A stretch of DNA of 64,000 bases from Mesorhizobium zhangyense (GCF_011045115.1 NZ_JAAKZG010000011.1:124001-188000); one strand, 5' to 3'. Counted from the stretch's first letter, positions 27,425 to 36,334 are shown. Notes: generated from the letters alone by a model not told the origin. Numbers and translations: made by a program.

Positions 27425-27829
27425 TGCGCAGTGCCCCAAGCCTGAACATCGGAATATGCCGAGTGCTCATTTACAAACGCGGATGGATTGCTTGATAGAT
27501 CATCGATAGTGGGTGCGCGGCGCGCGGCTAGACCGTTGATCTAATCCCTATGGGTGGTGGCCCGTTTCCCCTTACGTCTTAAGTGACAGGGACCGCTCGG
27601 CAATCTGGCGTTGCACAGCTCTGCCTGTGAGGCGACGTTTCGGCATCGCAATTGAGAACCACGCAGGTGCCTGGCTGGAATGGGTGCTTTCCCGGCACGG
27701 CCCATGCAATCGGGCGCGAACCGGTGCGCATCTGGCTGGTCACCAAGGCGTGAAGGTCGGTCTTGTGGGTAGGGACGATGCGGAAACTCGCGAACTCAAC
27801 CGGAATCGGCCGAATGAAGGAATGGCTGT
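27425..27829. other. Intergenic region upstream of the wzc-like operon
   Basis: About 400 bases between two minus-strand genes. It should contain the promoter of the wzc-kinase-ATPase-wecB operon. Small frames here look non-coding, and no distinct operator or terminator hairpin stood out. Confidence 0.45.
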
Positions 27830-29518
27830 TCAAGCCGCGCCGAATTGGTCGCGTGCGACGGGAGCCGGTACCTCATGCGAGCTAACGACGGCGCTCGTCA
27901 TAGCGGAGGGTACAAAGGCCTGCTCCCGCCGTGGCGCGCCCTGAAGATGCGAGTCCGCCAGCCAGAGGGCCAGTTTCATGATCGTGAAAGTCGGGTTGGC
28001 GCTACCTGCCGTCGGGAAGACGGAAGCGCTGACCACGGAGACGTTCGGCATGGCATGGCAGCGCAGGTCTGGGCCTACGACCGACTCGGCGGGGTCCGTC
28101 CCCATTCTGGTCGAACCGGAGGGATGCGCGCAGGCCTCTGCATTGTCGATGATCGGAAGTGCCGGATCGCTGCTTGCCGGCGACCATTCGAGCGGGCAGA
28201 CGCGGTCCATGCCGGAACGTTTCCAGTAGCCGTCAATATGGGCAATTGCTGAGCGGAAGGTCCGCTCGTCGGTCTGGGTCGGAGCCCATTCGAGTTGCGC
28301 CTTCGGTACGCCGAACCTGTCGCGCTTGTCAGCCAACCGGATATGATTGCTCCATTGCGGCAGTTGTTCTGCGCAGACCATCAGATGCAGGTCCACACTT
28401 GCCGGAACGAAGAGCTGCTTGCGCAGATAGCGCCAGTAGGCGGAGCGGGCCACCAGGCCCATGTTCTTTGACGCCTGCCACAGATCGTTCGGATTGACCT
28501 GACGCTTCTGAATGCCATGCGCCAGCTTCTTGATATAGCCGAGGGGGCTTTCGGTAAGGTCCATCGCGACATAGGCGAATGCGCTTGCCACTGCGTCCCC
28601 GCGTTGCGCGGTTTCCGTGAGCTCAAGATGCAGGTCACGACGCGTCGCATTGAGGAATCGATAGCCGAAAATGCGATTGGTGAGTGATGGGTTCCGCCGA
28701 TTTATCGTAGCGACTTCCGATTTCAGATGATCCTGGAAGTAACGGCCGAGCACCCGGCACGAACGAAAGGCGTTGTCGTCGGATGCCGCATTCATCAAAA
28801 GCAGTAATCTGGTCGTCTCAATTGTGCCGGCAGCGATCACGAATCGGTCGGCCGACACCTCCAGCTGCTTACCGCTAAAGTTGCGGGCGACGATCCCGTT
28901 CAGCCTTCCCCCGGCGCGATCTAGCTTGAACTCGCATACCGTGGCGCCGAGCCAGATTTCTATATTCTCCAGGTCTTTCAGTTCATCTTTCAGAACCGTG
29001 AAGACATTGCAGTTCTTGAAGCTTGGTACTTTCGCCCATCTATTGAGAAGTGATTTATCATCTACCGGGAAATACTTTGATGTTATCTCGTCGGAGATAA
29101 CGCTTCCGCGGAATGGACCGTCGCCAACCTTGAATATCTTCTCGATTTCATCGTGGTAGGATTCTAGGGGATCTACCGCAATCGGCCAGCGCGGCTGCTG
29201 CAGATAGGGTCGCGCTTCGGTCTCATGCTTCCCTATCGGGATCATGCGGCCGCCCCACCGGCTTGAAGTCCCGCCAAGCCCCCGGTATCGTCCGGTCAAG
29301 GCCCTGGAATATCGTTCAGCCGGATCCTCGATCTCGTTGAGCGCGTGGATAGCCGGGTCAAAGGAAGCGTATCCGCTTTCCACTACAACAACCCGCTGGC
29401 CTTTCTTGGCTACTCTTCTTGCAAATAGAAGACCGGCGATGCCGGCTCCAATCACGCAAAGTGGAGCGGTAGATCGTGAACAGTCATTTTCCAGTTCGGA
29501 GAGGTTGTATATTGACAT
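27830..29518 (-). CDS. GMC-family FAD-dependent oxidoreductase
   Basis: 562 residues. FAD-binding motif PLCVIGAGIAGLLFARRVA near residue 20, RYRGLGGTSSRWGGRMIP near residue 80, and RFVIAAGTIETTRLLLLMN in the middle. A C-terminal GMC_oxred_C block has CAHPSGSTRMGTDP and VSVVSASVFPTAGSANPTFTIMKLALWLAD, including the His and Asn pair of the active site. It oxidises an alcohol or sugar hydroxyl. An in-frame TTG at 29563 would extend it; ATG 29518 is used. It stands alone on the minus strand inside the glycan locus, so a sugar-modifying role is plausible but unproven. Confidence 0.85.
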   Translation of the reverse strand: MSIYNLSELENDCSRSTAPLCVIGAGIAGLLFARRVAKKGQRVVVVESGYASFDPAIHALNEIEDPAERYSRALTGRYRGLGGTSSRWGGRMIPIGKHETEARPYLQQPRWPIAVDPLESYHDEIEKIFKVGDGPFRGSVISDEITSKYFPVDDKSLLNRWAKVPSFKNCNVFTVLKDELKDLENIEIWLGATVCEFKLDRAGGRLNGIVARNFSGKQLEVSADRFVIAAGTIETTRLLLLMNAASDDNAFRSCRVLGRYFQDHLKSEVATINRRNPSLTNRIFGYRFLNATRRDLHLELTETAQRGDAVASAFAYVAMDLTESPLGYIKKLAHGIQKRQVNPNDLWQASKNMGLVARSAYWRYLRKQLFVPASVDLHLMVCAEQLPQWSNHIRLADKRDRFGVPKAQLEWAPTQTDERTFRSAIAHIDGYWKRSGMDRVCPLEWSPASSDPALPIIDNAEACAHPSGSTRMGTDPAESVVGPDLRCHAMPNVSVVSASVFPTAGSANPTFTIMKLALWLADSHLQGAPRREQAFVPSAMTSAVVSSHEVPAPVARDQFGAA

Positions 29519-29707
29519 TTCTCTATGTACGCACACGCGTATCGGTTTGTCGATGCTATCCAAAAGGTTGATATCCTTTGGGAAATTGGTGAATTATTTT
29601 AAGATCGAATAAGTGTTACAGATCGGTGCTAGGCTTGGCCCGTTGGGTTTCGGCCAACTGATTGGCATTTCGCGAAAAAGCGGAAGGCTTCATTACAGGA
29701 AACGCCG

Positions 29708-30631
29708 ATGCGATTGTCGCCACGAGTAAGCGTCGTCATCCCCCATCTGAACGAACCGGCGGATTTGCGGCGTTGCCTGCGTGCGCTCGCGGCGCAGCGG
29801 GTCGATGGCATTCCGTTTGAAATCATTGTCGTCGACAATGGATCAGCCGAGCTTCCCGCAGCGGTTTGTGCCGCCGTTCCAGGTGTCCGCCTTGAGAGCG
29901 AGCCTATTCCAGGCCCCGGCCCCGCGCGCAATCACGGTGCGTCGGTCGCACAGGCAGATTTGCTGGCGTTCATCGACGCAGACTGCATAGCCGAGCCGGG
30001 CTGGATTCGCTCGATCGTGGAATTCATGGATCAGAACCCTGGCGTGGATTTCGTCGGCGGCGACATACGGATCCTGCTCTCGGACCCGGACCGCATAACC
30101 GCGATCGAAGCCTATGAGAGCATCTACAGCTATCGGGCCCAGCGTTATGTCGAACAGCACGGCTTCGCCGCGACCGGCAACATGGCGGTTCGCGCCGAGG
30201 TCTTTCGCGCGGTCGGGCCCTTCGGCGGTATATCCTCCATGGAAGATACCGAATGGGGCCAGAAGGCTACGGCGAAAGGATACAAGATCGCCTATGTGGC
30301 CGATGCAACGGTGCGGACCGCATCCTGCAAATCATTTTCTGAGCTCACGCGGCGCTGGGATCGGCATATCGCGCACGAATTCCGGCAGATCAAACGCGGC
30401 GGAATGAGCCTTGCAAAATGGGTGGCGACCAGCGGCATCATTGCCGCCTCGCCCGGTGGCGAGGTCGTACGCATCCTGCGCTCCGATCGCGTCTCCGGCC
30501 TTCGCGACAAATGCCTTGCCCTGGCCTGCCTGACGCGGGTGCGCCTATACCGGGCCAGGCGCATGCTCGGATTGGCTTTCCATGACAACACCGCCTTGAT
30601 GGTCGGGTCGTGGAATCGCGAAAACTCCTGA
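29708..30631 (+). CDS. Glycosyltransferase family 2 (GT-A)
   Basis: 307 residues, ATG preceded by AGGAAA. GT-A motifs are VSVVIPHLNEPADLRRCL, IIVVDNGSAELPAAV, GPGPARNHGASVAQ, LLAFIDADCIAEPGW (DxD type) and SSMEDTEWGQKATAKGYKIAY. The last 80 residues are basic and may bind the membrane. It is a cytoplasmic inner-membrane-associated sugar transferase of the polysaccharide locus, divergent from the GMC oxidoreductase gene. Donor unknown. Confidence 0.87.
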   Translation: MRLSPRVSVVIPHLNEPADLRRCLRALAAQRVDGIPFEIIVVDNGSAELPAAVCAAVPGVRLESEPIPGPGPARNHGASVAQADLLAFIDADCIAEPGWIRSIVEFMDQNPGVDFVGGDIRILLSDPDRITAIEAYESIYSYRAQRYVEQHGFAATGNMAVRAEVFRAVGPFGGISSMEDTEWGQKATAKGYKIAYVADATVRTASCKSFSELTRRWDRHIAHEFRQIKRGGMSLAKWVATSGIIAASPGGEVVRILRSDRVSGLRDKCLALACLTRVRLYRARRMLGLAFHDNTALMVGSWNRENS

Positions 30632-31078
30632 GCGCACCCTCCTTCCCCTGAACTGACCCCAGGCCCTTACCGGCTCGGCCGACATCTGTGCTGCCGTAGC
30701 AGTCGCTGACCCCTCATCCGTTCTACCTCCCCAGTCTGCCGACGCTCATTCGAGCGCAGGATCGGTGTTGATTCGTGCTCGTTCCTTGCCACTGCGACAC
30801 CGCCAAAGGTCGAGCGACCGGGGGTATCTGACTCGTCAATTCGGACGAACCGGAAGGCATCCGGGTTGTCTAGCCCGAATTGTTTAAAGAGGATTTATTG
30901 ATATCATAGTGAACAGGCGATTAACTTTTGGCAAAAGCGTAGCTGTGTGATTCTCTTCTTTTTATAAAAAGAACAAGTCGGAAGAAATAATCCAAGCAAC
31001 GGTCAGATACGCTTCCTTTTGATCTTAGCACAGCTGACGAAGAAGATTTTATCTTCGTTCGTGGCGGGGAGATTCTGT
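30632..31078. other. Intergenic region upstream of the priming transferase
   Basis: 447 bases. The first two-thirds are GC-rich and without supported genes. The last 190 bases (from about 30880) turn AT-rich and include TTGATATCATAG near 30897. This is where a promoter and regulator sites for the priming transferase are expected, though no consensus can be assigned. Confidence 0.45.
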
Positions 31079-31762
31079 ATGCTCGAAAGTTATCCCAGAT
31101 CGCATCTTGGCGATCTGCCAGTCGATGCCGCCCCTTCAAGGCAGGAAATTCGATCAGGCGCGTTTTATCTCGGTGTGAAGCGTATCCTCGACATCGCGGT
31201 CATACTGCTCATCGCGCCTCTCGCCCTTACCATCGTCGGCATCCTGGCGTTTCTCGTCCATCGGGACGGCGGCAAGGCCTTCTACGGCCAGAAGCGCCTG
31301 GGAAGAGACGGCAAGATCTTCACGCTCTGGAAGCTGCGGTCGATGGTTCCCGATGCCGCGCTGCGGTTGGAGGAATATCTGCAGGACAATCCTGCCGCGC
31401 GCCGGGAGTGGGACGGGACGCAGAAGCTGAAATATGATCCGCGCATTACCAGGCTCGGCTATTACATTCGCAAATACTCCGCCGACGAGCTGCCGCAGTT
31501 GTGGAACGTGCTTGTTGGCGACATGAGCCTCGTCGGCCCTCGCCCGATGTTTCCCGAACAGCGCCCGCTTTATCCGGGTACCGCCTACTTTAGCATGCGC
31601 CCCGGAATGACTGGGCTTTGGCAGATAAGCGAGCGGAATGGGTGCACCTTCGCCGAACGCGCCACGCATGATACGCGCTACGCGATGAAGATGTCGTTCG
31701 GCACCGATATCTGGATCCTGATGATGACGGCGGTCGTGGTTCTCAGAGGCACGGGCCTGTAG
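31079..31762 (+). CDS. ExoY/WbaP-family priming glycosyltransferase (polyprenyl-phosphate sugar-1-P transferase)
   Basis: 227 residues. An N-terminal membrane helix (ILDIAVILLIAPLALTIVGIL) is followed by the cytoplasmic catalytic domain with FTLWKLRSMVPDA, YIRKYSADELPQLWNVLVGD, MSLVGPRPMFPEQ and MRPGMTGLWQISERN. This is the short, monotopic form (ExoY-like) that moves a sugar-1-phosphate onto undecaprenyl phosphate to start each repeat unit. The start at 31079 has GGGGAG upstream; an earlier in-frame codon at 31019 lies in AT-rich non-coding sequence. A strong hairpin follows the stop. The sugar (Glc, Gal or a deoxy amino sugar) is not decided by sequence. Confidence 0.9.
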   Translation: MLESYPRSHLGDLPVDAAPSRQEIRSGAFYLGVKRILDIAVILLIAPLALTIVGILAFLVHRDGGKAFYGQKRLGRDGKIFTLWKLRSMVPDAALRLEEYLQDNPAARREWDGTQKLKYDPRITRLGYYIRKYSADELPQLWNVLVGDMSLVGPRPMFPEQRPLYPGTAYFSMRPGMTGLWQISERNGCTFAERATHDTRYAMKMSFGTDIWILMMTAVVVLRGTGL

Positions 31763-31802
31763 GCTTTCGCCGGTCTCAAAATCATCCCCGGTCTTGTGGT
31801 TT

Positions 31803-31830
31803 GTTGGCCACTGCGAAAGCGGTGGCCAAC
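31803..31830 (+). terminator. Stem-loop after the priming transferase gene
   Basis: 12-bp stem (arms beginning GTTGGCCAC, one G-T pair) closed by a GAAA tetraloop, 40 bases after the stop. Only a short T-run follows, so it may be a terminator or a 3' stabilising hairpin. Confidence 0.6.
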
Positions 31831-31984
31831 TGCTTTGCGTGGCATGGTCGCAAGAAGTCTCTCGCGGACGCACCGCGCCGCGGGGCTCTTTCGGAGACAT
31901 CGTGCAAGAACTTGGCTAAGCTTGAAGGTATCGATCAGCGTCTTTTGAGTCGCGCCGGACGCGCTTCAAGTCGGCCAAGCGCTT

Positions 31985-32012
31985 TTTGAGATGATCAATA
32001 TATCATCTCAAA
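31985..32012. promoter_or_regulatory. 11-bp inverted repeat upstream of the Crp/Fnr gene
   Basis: Arms TTTGAGATGAT and ATCATCTCAAA are perfect and separated by CAATAT. No T-run on either strand argues against an intrinsic terminator. It lies 150 bases before the regulator's ATG in otherwise gene-free AT-richer sequence. A protein-binding operator, possibly autoregulatory, is the simplest reading. Confidence 0.5.
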
Positions 32013-32161
32013 TAGACCATGATCGGCATTAGAAGATAGGATGTAGAAACGAGTTATTAGTTTTTAGCTGGATGTATACCCGAAAGTTGTACTGAAGGGA
32101 TTGTGATCCTGGTGTATCTATTAGTGAGATTCGATCGAGGACGACAGGAGGCGATGTAAGA

Positions 32162-32890
32162 ATGACGCTTGCCCCGGAGAGCAATCCGAAGATCCAGGAT
32201 ACGCCTCCATTCCGCATTCCGCTCAGTGAGGCAGATAGGGCGTTCCTCGCAGGCCTGGGAGCGACGCTGCGCCGTTATGCTCCGCATGAAACGATCATGC
32301 GGCAAGGCGACGATGAGGGCAGGGCGTTCATCATTCACTCCGGCTGGAGCTGCGTCCACACCGATCTTCCGGACGGCGAGCGACAGATCATCGACTTTCC
32401 CTTCAGCGGCGACATCATCGGCCTGCGAGCTTACCAGAGCCCCAGCTACATCTCCCTCACGTCGATTACCAAGTTGATTGTATTCGAAGTTCCGGCAAAG
32501 GCGCTTACCGCGGCGGTAGAGCACTCGCCCCGGCTGGCAGGAACTTTCCTGTCGGTCGCAGCTCGCCAGAGAGCAATACTCGTCGAGCATCTCACCAATG
32601 TCGGGCGAAGGCGCGGTGCTGCGCGTGCCGCCCACCTGCTGCTTGAAATCGGAACCAGGCTAGGCGGTGATGGCCAGCGCCTGGCAAGCCACTATGAATG
32701 CCCACTTACACAATATGATCTAGCCGATGCGCTCGGAATGACGGCGATTCATATCAATCGGATACTCAAAGATTTGCGCGAACTGGACCTTCTCTCGTTT
32801 CGGCACAGAACGGTGGATTTTATAAACCTTCCGGCAACGAAAAAGTTTGCAGGCTTTAATCCTTCCTATCTTTTACTTGAAAGAATATAA
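32162..32890 (+). CDS. Crp/Fnr-family transcriptional regulator
   Basis: 242 residues, with AGGAGG 11 bases before the ATG. A cyclic-nucleotide-binding-like beta-roll covers about residues 25-130 (GATLRRYAPHETIMRQGDDEG, then FPFSGDIIGLRAYQ). The dimer helix and a winged HTH follow at about 160-225 (CPLTQYDLADALGMTAIHINRILKDLRELDLLSF). There is no N-terminal cysteine cluster, so it is not an Fe-S FNR. The cAMP-contact residues of true Crp are not evident, so its signal is unknown. Its place between the priming transferase and a LuxR-type gene suggests it controls the glycan locus. Confidence 0.87.
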   Translation: MTLAPESNPKIQDTPPFRIPLSEADRAFLAGLGATLRRYAPHETIMRQGDDEGRAFIIHSGWSCVHTDLPDGERQIIDFPFSGDIIGLRAYQSPSYISLTSITKLIVFEVPAKALTAAVEHSPRLAGTFLSVAARQRAILVEHLTNVGRRRGAARAAHLLLEIGTRLGGDGQRLASHYECPLTQYDLADALGMTAIHINRILKDLRELDLLSFRHRTVDFINLPATKKFAGFNPSYLLLERI

Positions 32891-33352
32891 TTATATAGTT
32901 ATGTATGGAAGTAATTCTAAACGTACTGCCATGTTATTGAAAGAGTTTCTGATTGGTTTTTATAAATATGGAATACTTTCTTAGGAAAATTCATCGAAGA
33001 CTATGTGATATCAACAAATTATTACTAAAAGTATTTATATGTGTAGATAGATATGTTTAATATATGCGATCATCATCACAAGATTTACACCAACGGAAAT
33101 TTAACCAAAAATATTCATTTTTTGCTAACTTAAATTAGCGCCTTTCTCCCGTCGTGATGTACCTTTGGTTGTAGCACTGCTTGCGGTGGGGTGAAACGGG
33201 CTGGGTATCAATCACATCCTTTCTTGTGACGTTTGAAGGTGCGAAACAGCACCGCAAAGTGACGTTACCACATGCAACAGTACTATTGGGAGGATGACCG
33301 TCGCCTGAACGGTCATCTGGGTAAATACAGTTGTCAAACGGAGCGTAAACTT
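32891..33352. other. AT-rich intergenic region between the two regulators
   Basis: 462 bases; the first 260 or so are visibly AT-rich against the GC-rich background, with several poly-A/T stretches. A near-palindrome at 33124-33139 (GCTAACTTAAATTAGC) lies 214 bases before the LuxR-type ATG. No gene is supported here. It is a likely regulatory hub, or a target of an AT-binding silencer such as MucR/Ros proteins of rhizobia. Confidence 0.5.
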
Positions 33353-34150
33353 ATGAGTACCACGAGTGGAACCAACGGAAGCCATGCTTCTGAACATAAC
33401 GTGCCAATCGAATTGCTTCAGACATCCATGCTCGGAGGACAGGGGCCTGTCGAAAGCGTGGTCAACTTTCACGGAACGAGAAGCGCAAATCGCTCTCTGG
33501 TTGTCCTGGATAATAGAGCGCTCGATCGCGAGTGCTTCGCGCAAAGCCTTACGTCCCACAAGATAGGGATGGAAGTATTGGCGTTCGGGACTATCGAAGA
33601 CTGGAAAGCCGAGAAAGATCTTCATCCGCCGCTGTCGGCTATATTGCTGAACGTTGGCGGATGCAAAATCACCGATGCCCTCGTTGCCGACGAAATCAAA
33701 AAACTGACGTCAGAATTTCGGACCACGCCGGTCGTGGTGCTGGCCGACACGGATGATCTGACGCAAATACTGAAGGCGCTCGAATATGGCGCACGCGGCT
33801 ACATTCCATCGTCAGTCGGCATCGACGTCTGTGTCGAGGCTATCGGCCTGGCGCTTGCCGGCGGCATCTTCGTGCCTGCAAGCAGTGTTCTGGCAATGCG
33901 CCAGACCATCGCCTCCGGTGGCGAAGCCGCTCGGCCGATGGCAGGGCTGTTCACCTCGCGCCAGGCTGAAGTCGCCCAGGCGCTGCGGCGTGGCAAGGCG
34001 AACAAGATCATCGCCTATGAACTCAATCTGCGCGAAAGCACGGTGAAGGTTCACATCCGCAACATCATGAAGAAGCTGAAGGCCACGAACAGGACCGAGG
34101 TCGCCTACAAGATCAACGATCTGTTCCCGGGCGAGATGAATGCCGCCTGA
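33353..34150 (+). CDS. LuxR/GerE-type regulator with a degenerate receiver domain
   Basis: 265 residues, ATG with GGAG nine bases upstream; an upstream in-frame start at 33272 is less likely. Residues about 47-170 follow the receiver fold (SLVVLDNRALDRECF, AILLNVGG, TTPVVVLADTDD, LEYGARGYIPSS). The phospho-acceptor Asp position is N100, and the conserved Lys after GY is replaced by Pro/Ser. Residues about 198-258 are a GerE HTH (LFTSRQAEVAQALRRGKANKIIAYELNLRESTVKVH, split by its turn). It probably works without phosphorylation, as part of the glycan control pair with the upstream Crp/Fnr gene. A bidirectional terminator follows. Confidence 0.85.
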   Translation: MSTTSGTNGSHASEHNVPIELLQTSMLGGQGPVESVVNFHGTRSANRSLVVLDNRALDRECFAQSLTSHKIGMEVLAFGTIEDWKAEKDLHPPLSAILLNVGGCKITDALVADEIKKLTSEFRTTPVVVLADTDDLTQILKALEYGARGYIPSSVGIDVCVEAIGLALAGGIFVPASSVLAMRQTIASGGEAARPMAGLFTSRQAEVAQALRRGKANKIIAYELNLRESTVKVHIRNIMKKLKATNRTEVAYKINDLFPGEMNAA

Positions 34151-34228
34151 GAAGGCCAACAGAGGGTAACACTGCATCTTCGGCGTAAAATGCAAAGACA
34201 CGACGCCGGAGACGTCTGACAAAATAAG

Positions 34229-34262
34229 AAACGCCGCGTAACCTCCGGGTTGCGCGGCGTTT
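34229..34262. terminator. Bidirectional terminator between LuxR-type and LysR genes
   Basis: Stem AAACGCCGCG / CGCGGCGTTT, with an inner AACC-TCCG-GGTT extension, flanked by A and T runs. It reaches the first base of the convergent LysR stop codon. Confidence 0.85.
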
Positions 34263-35188
34263 CAGCGATCGGCGGAAAGAAAATTCTCGATCACCTTTGC
34301 GTCGAGCCCGGCTTTCGAGCCGATTCGACGTATGAGCTCAGCCGCCGCTGGCCGCGGCCGACCCATCGGCCGGTCCATCCAGTAGGAAACCGGATTGAGT
34401 ACCCGGCGCTTGTCCACCGCCACGATGCGGCCTGATTGCAATTGGTCCTGTGTCAGAGGCGGCCGCGCCAGCGCAATGCCCAAATTGTGCGCCGCCGCAT
34501 CCAGCACCAGATTGTAATCTTCGAAACGGCGATCCTGCGGCCGGGGCCGGTAGTCCATGCCATGTTCACCGAACCAGGCACGCCATGCCGAGGCATCGGA
34601 ATCGTGAATGAGCGGATAGCGCAGCAATCGCTCCGGTGCGCCGGCGCCGATCTCCTCGGCCAATGCCGGCGAGGCGATCGGAAAACACCTTTCCTCGAAA
34701 AGCTGCACGGATATTCGCCCGGGAATGCGTCCACGCCCGCAGCGAATGGAAACGTCGATGCCTTCATCGTCCAGGTCGGCCTGGCGTATGTCGATGTCGA
34801 GCACGATTCGCAGCTTTGTCGGGCCGTTTTCCAGCGCCGAGAGCCGCGGCATCAGCCACAGGCCGCAGATGGAGGGGATGGACGTAAGGCGCACGACCGC
34901 CGTTCCGCGCGGCTCGCTCCACCGCTCGGTTGTATTGGCGATCAACGCGAAGGCTTCGGTGGTCCGCAGAAACAGACGCTGGCCTTCCAGCGTGAGGGAT
35001 ACGCCGCGTGCGCCGCGATCAAAGACTTTCAGGCCAAGCCACGCTTCCAGCTTTGCGACCTGACGGCTGATCGCCCCATGCGTGAGATTCAGCTTTTCAG
35101 CCGCTGAGGAAAAGCTGCCCAGACGGGCCGAGGCCTCGAAGGCACGCAGTGTCTCAAGCGGTAGGATGGGTTCTGAGCTGTGATCCAT
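34262..35188 (-). CDS. LysR-family transcriptional regulator (GcvA-like)
   Basis: 308 residues from the ATG at 35188 (MDHSSEPILPLETLRAFEASARLG). The N-terminal winged HTH has FSSAAEKLNLTHGAISRQVAKLEAWLG, and a periplasmic-binding-like effector domain follows from about residue 90. SIRCGRGRIPG and HDSDASAWRAWF are typical of the GcvA subgroup. It is divergent from an EamA-type exporter gene 82 bases away, the classical arrangement in which the LysR protein controls its neighbour. Effector unknown. Confidence 0.9.
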   Translation of the reverse strand: MDHSSEPILPLETLRAFEASARLGSFSSAAEKLNLTHGAISRQVAKLEAWLGLKVFDRGARGVSLTLEGQRLFLRTTEAFALIANTTERWSEPRGTAVVRLTSIPSICGLWLMPRLSALENGPTKLRIVLDIDIRQADLDDEGIDVSIRCGRGRIPGRISVQLFEERCFPIASPALAEEIGAGAPERLLRYPLIHDSDASAWRAWFGEHGMDYRPRPQDRRFEDYNLVLDAAAHNLGIALARPPLTQDQLQSGRIVAVDKRRVLNPVSYWMDRPMGRPRPAAAELIRRIGSKAGLDAKVIENFLSADR

Positions 35189-35270
35189 ACTCACAGCAGA
35201 ACCTCGATTTATTCGTTTGTCAATCAGCTCTCGACGGCGCTTCTTGTCGACGACCCCAGAGGAGGCCGTC

Positions 35271-36155
35271 ATGAACGCAACCGCATCGCTTTATCGCTCG
35301 GCAAACACCGTTACTGCTGCTGCGGTCATCGTCACGATCCTGGCTTGGGCGTCCTCTTTCCCGGCAATCCGGGCCGGGCTTGCTGCGTTCGGACCGCTGG
35401 AACTGGGAGCCTTGCGCTTTGCCATTGCCGCCGTTCCCGCCGTGATTTTCCTGGCGGTGACGAGGCCGGCCTTGCCGAGGCTTGGCGAGATGTGGCGCTT
35501 TGGCTTTGGCGGCGTGGTCTTCGTCGCGCTCTACACCGTCCTCCTGAATTTTGGCGAACTGACGGTCTCGGCGGGTGCTGCAAGCTTCATCATCAATGTC
35601 AGCCCAATCCTGACCGCCGTCTTTGCCATGGCAATGCTCGGCGAGCGCTTTACGGGCCTGGCATGGCTCGGCACCTTCCTGTCATTTGCCGGCATCGGTA
35701 TCATTGCCCTGGGCGAAGGGCAGGGCCTTCACTTCGACAATGGCGCTCTGCTTATCCTCGGATCGGCATTGTGCACCTCGCTCAATACGGTCGTGCAGAA
35801 GCCGCTCTTTGCTCGCCACAAGCCGTTGACCGTGTCGGCCTGGAACATGATCATCGGCGCCATCTGCCTGCTGCCGGGGCTGCCGAACGGAATTGCGCAG
35901 ATGGCGGTTGCAGATCATCAGGGGCTTGCTGCAGTCGTCTATCTCGGAATCGTACCAAGCCTCATCGCCTATGGAAGCTGGGCGGTTGCCTTGTCGCGCC
36001 TGCCGGCTTCCCGAGCTTCGAATTTCCTCTATTGCATACCGCCGGTGGCCACCTTGATCGGCTTCGTCTGGCTTGGCGAAGTGCCGACGTTTCTAGGCAT
36101 TCTGGGTGGTGTTCTGGCGCTTGGCGGCGTGGTCATCGTCAACCTGCGCCGCTGA
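35271..36155 (+). CDS. EamA/DMT-family inner-membrane exporter
   Basis: 294 residues with ten predicted membrane helices in two EamA halves. The first half has ILAWASSFPAIRAGLAAFGPLELGALR and the second LILGSALCTSLNTVVQKPL then CIPPVATLIGFVWLGEVPT. These carriers move amino acids, metabolites or drugs. ATG at 35271 follows GAGG; an earlier in-frame codon at 35217 is rejected. A 367-codon frame overlapping in another phase is a shadow. Probably regulated by the divergent LysR protein. Substrate not determined. Confidence 0.88.
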   Translation: MNATASLYRSANTVTAAAVIVTILAWASSFPAIRAGLAAFGPLELGALRFAIAAVPAVIFLAVTRPALPRLGEMWRFGFGGVVFVALYTVLLNFGELTVSAGAASFIINVSPILTAVFAMAMLGERFTGLAWLGTFLSFAGIGIIALGEGQGLHFDNGALLILGSALCTSLNTVVQKPLFARHKPLTVSAWNMIIGAICLLPGLPNGIAQMAVADHQGLAAVVYLGIVPSLIAYGSWAVALSRLPASRASNFLYCIPPVATLIGFVWLGEVPTFLGILGGVLALGGVVIVNLRR

Positions 36156-36334
36156 TAGCCATCCGGCTCCAATCTCCATCGAAATTCACCGCCGTCGCGA
36201 TATGTCACCGCCGGAAGGGCATCTGCGCCTACCGCGATAATCACATCGGTGGATGGCGATCCCCGGCCACTCATCCACTTTAGAAGGGTGGTGCACACCG
36301 ATTGATGCCGTTCACTGACACGTAAAAGCTGGCA

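Noticed and set aside
30897-30908. FNR-type box (TTGAT....ATCAA) upstream of the priming transferase
   Set aside because: TTGATATCATAG has no 4-base spacer and an imperfect second half; it does not fit the consensus.
33002-33015. CRP-type box (TGTGA....TCACA) in the AT-rich island
   Set aside because: TGTGATATCAACA has a single half-site and wrong spacing.
35180-36283. 367-codon frame overlapping the EamA transporter
   Set aside because: It is out of phase with the transporter and has Cys/Arg/His-rich sequence unlike a membrane protein.
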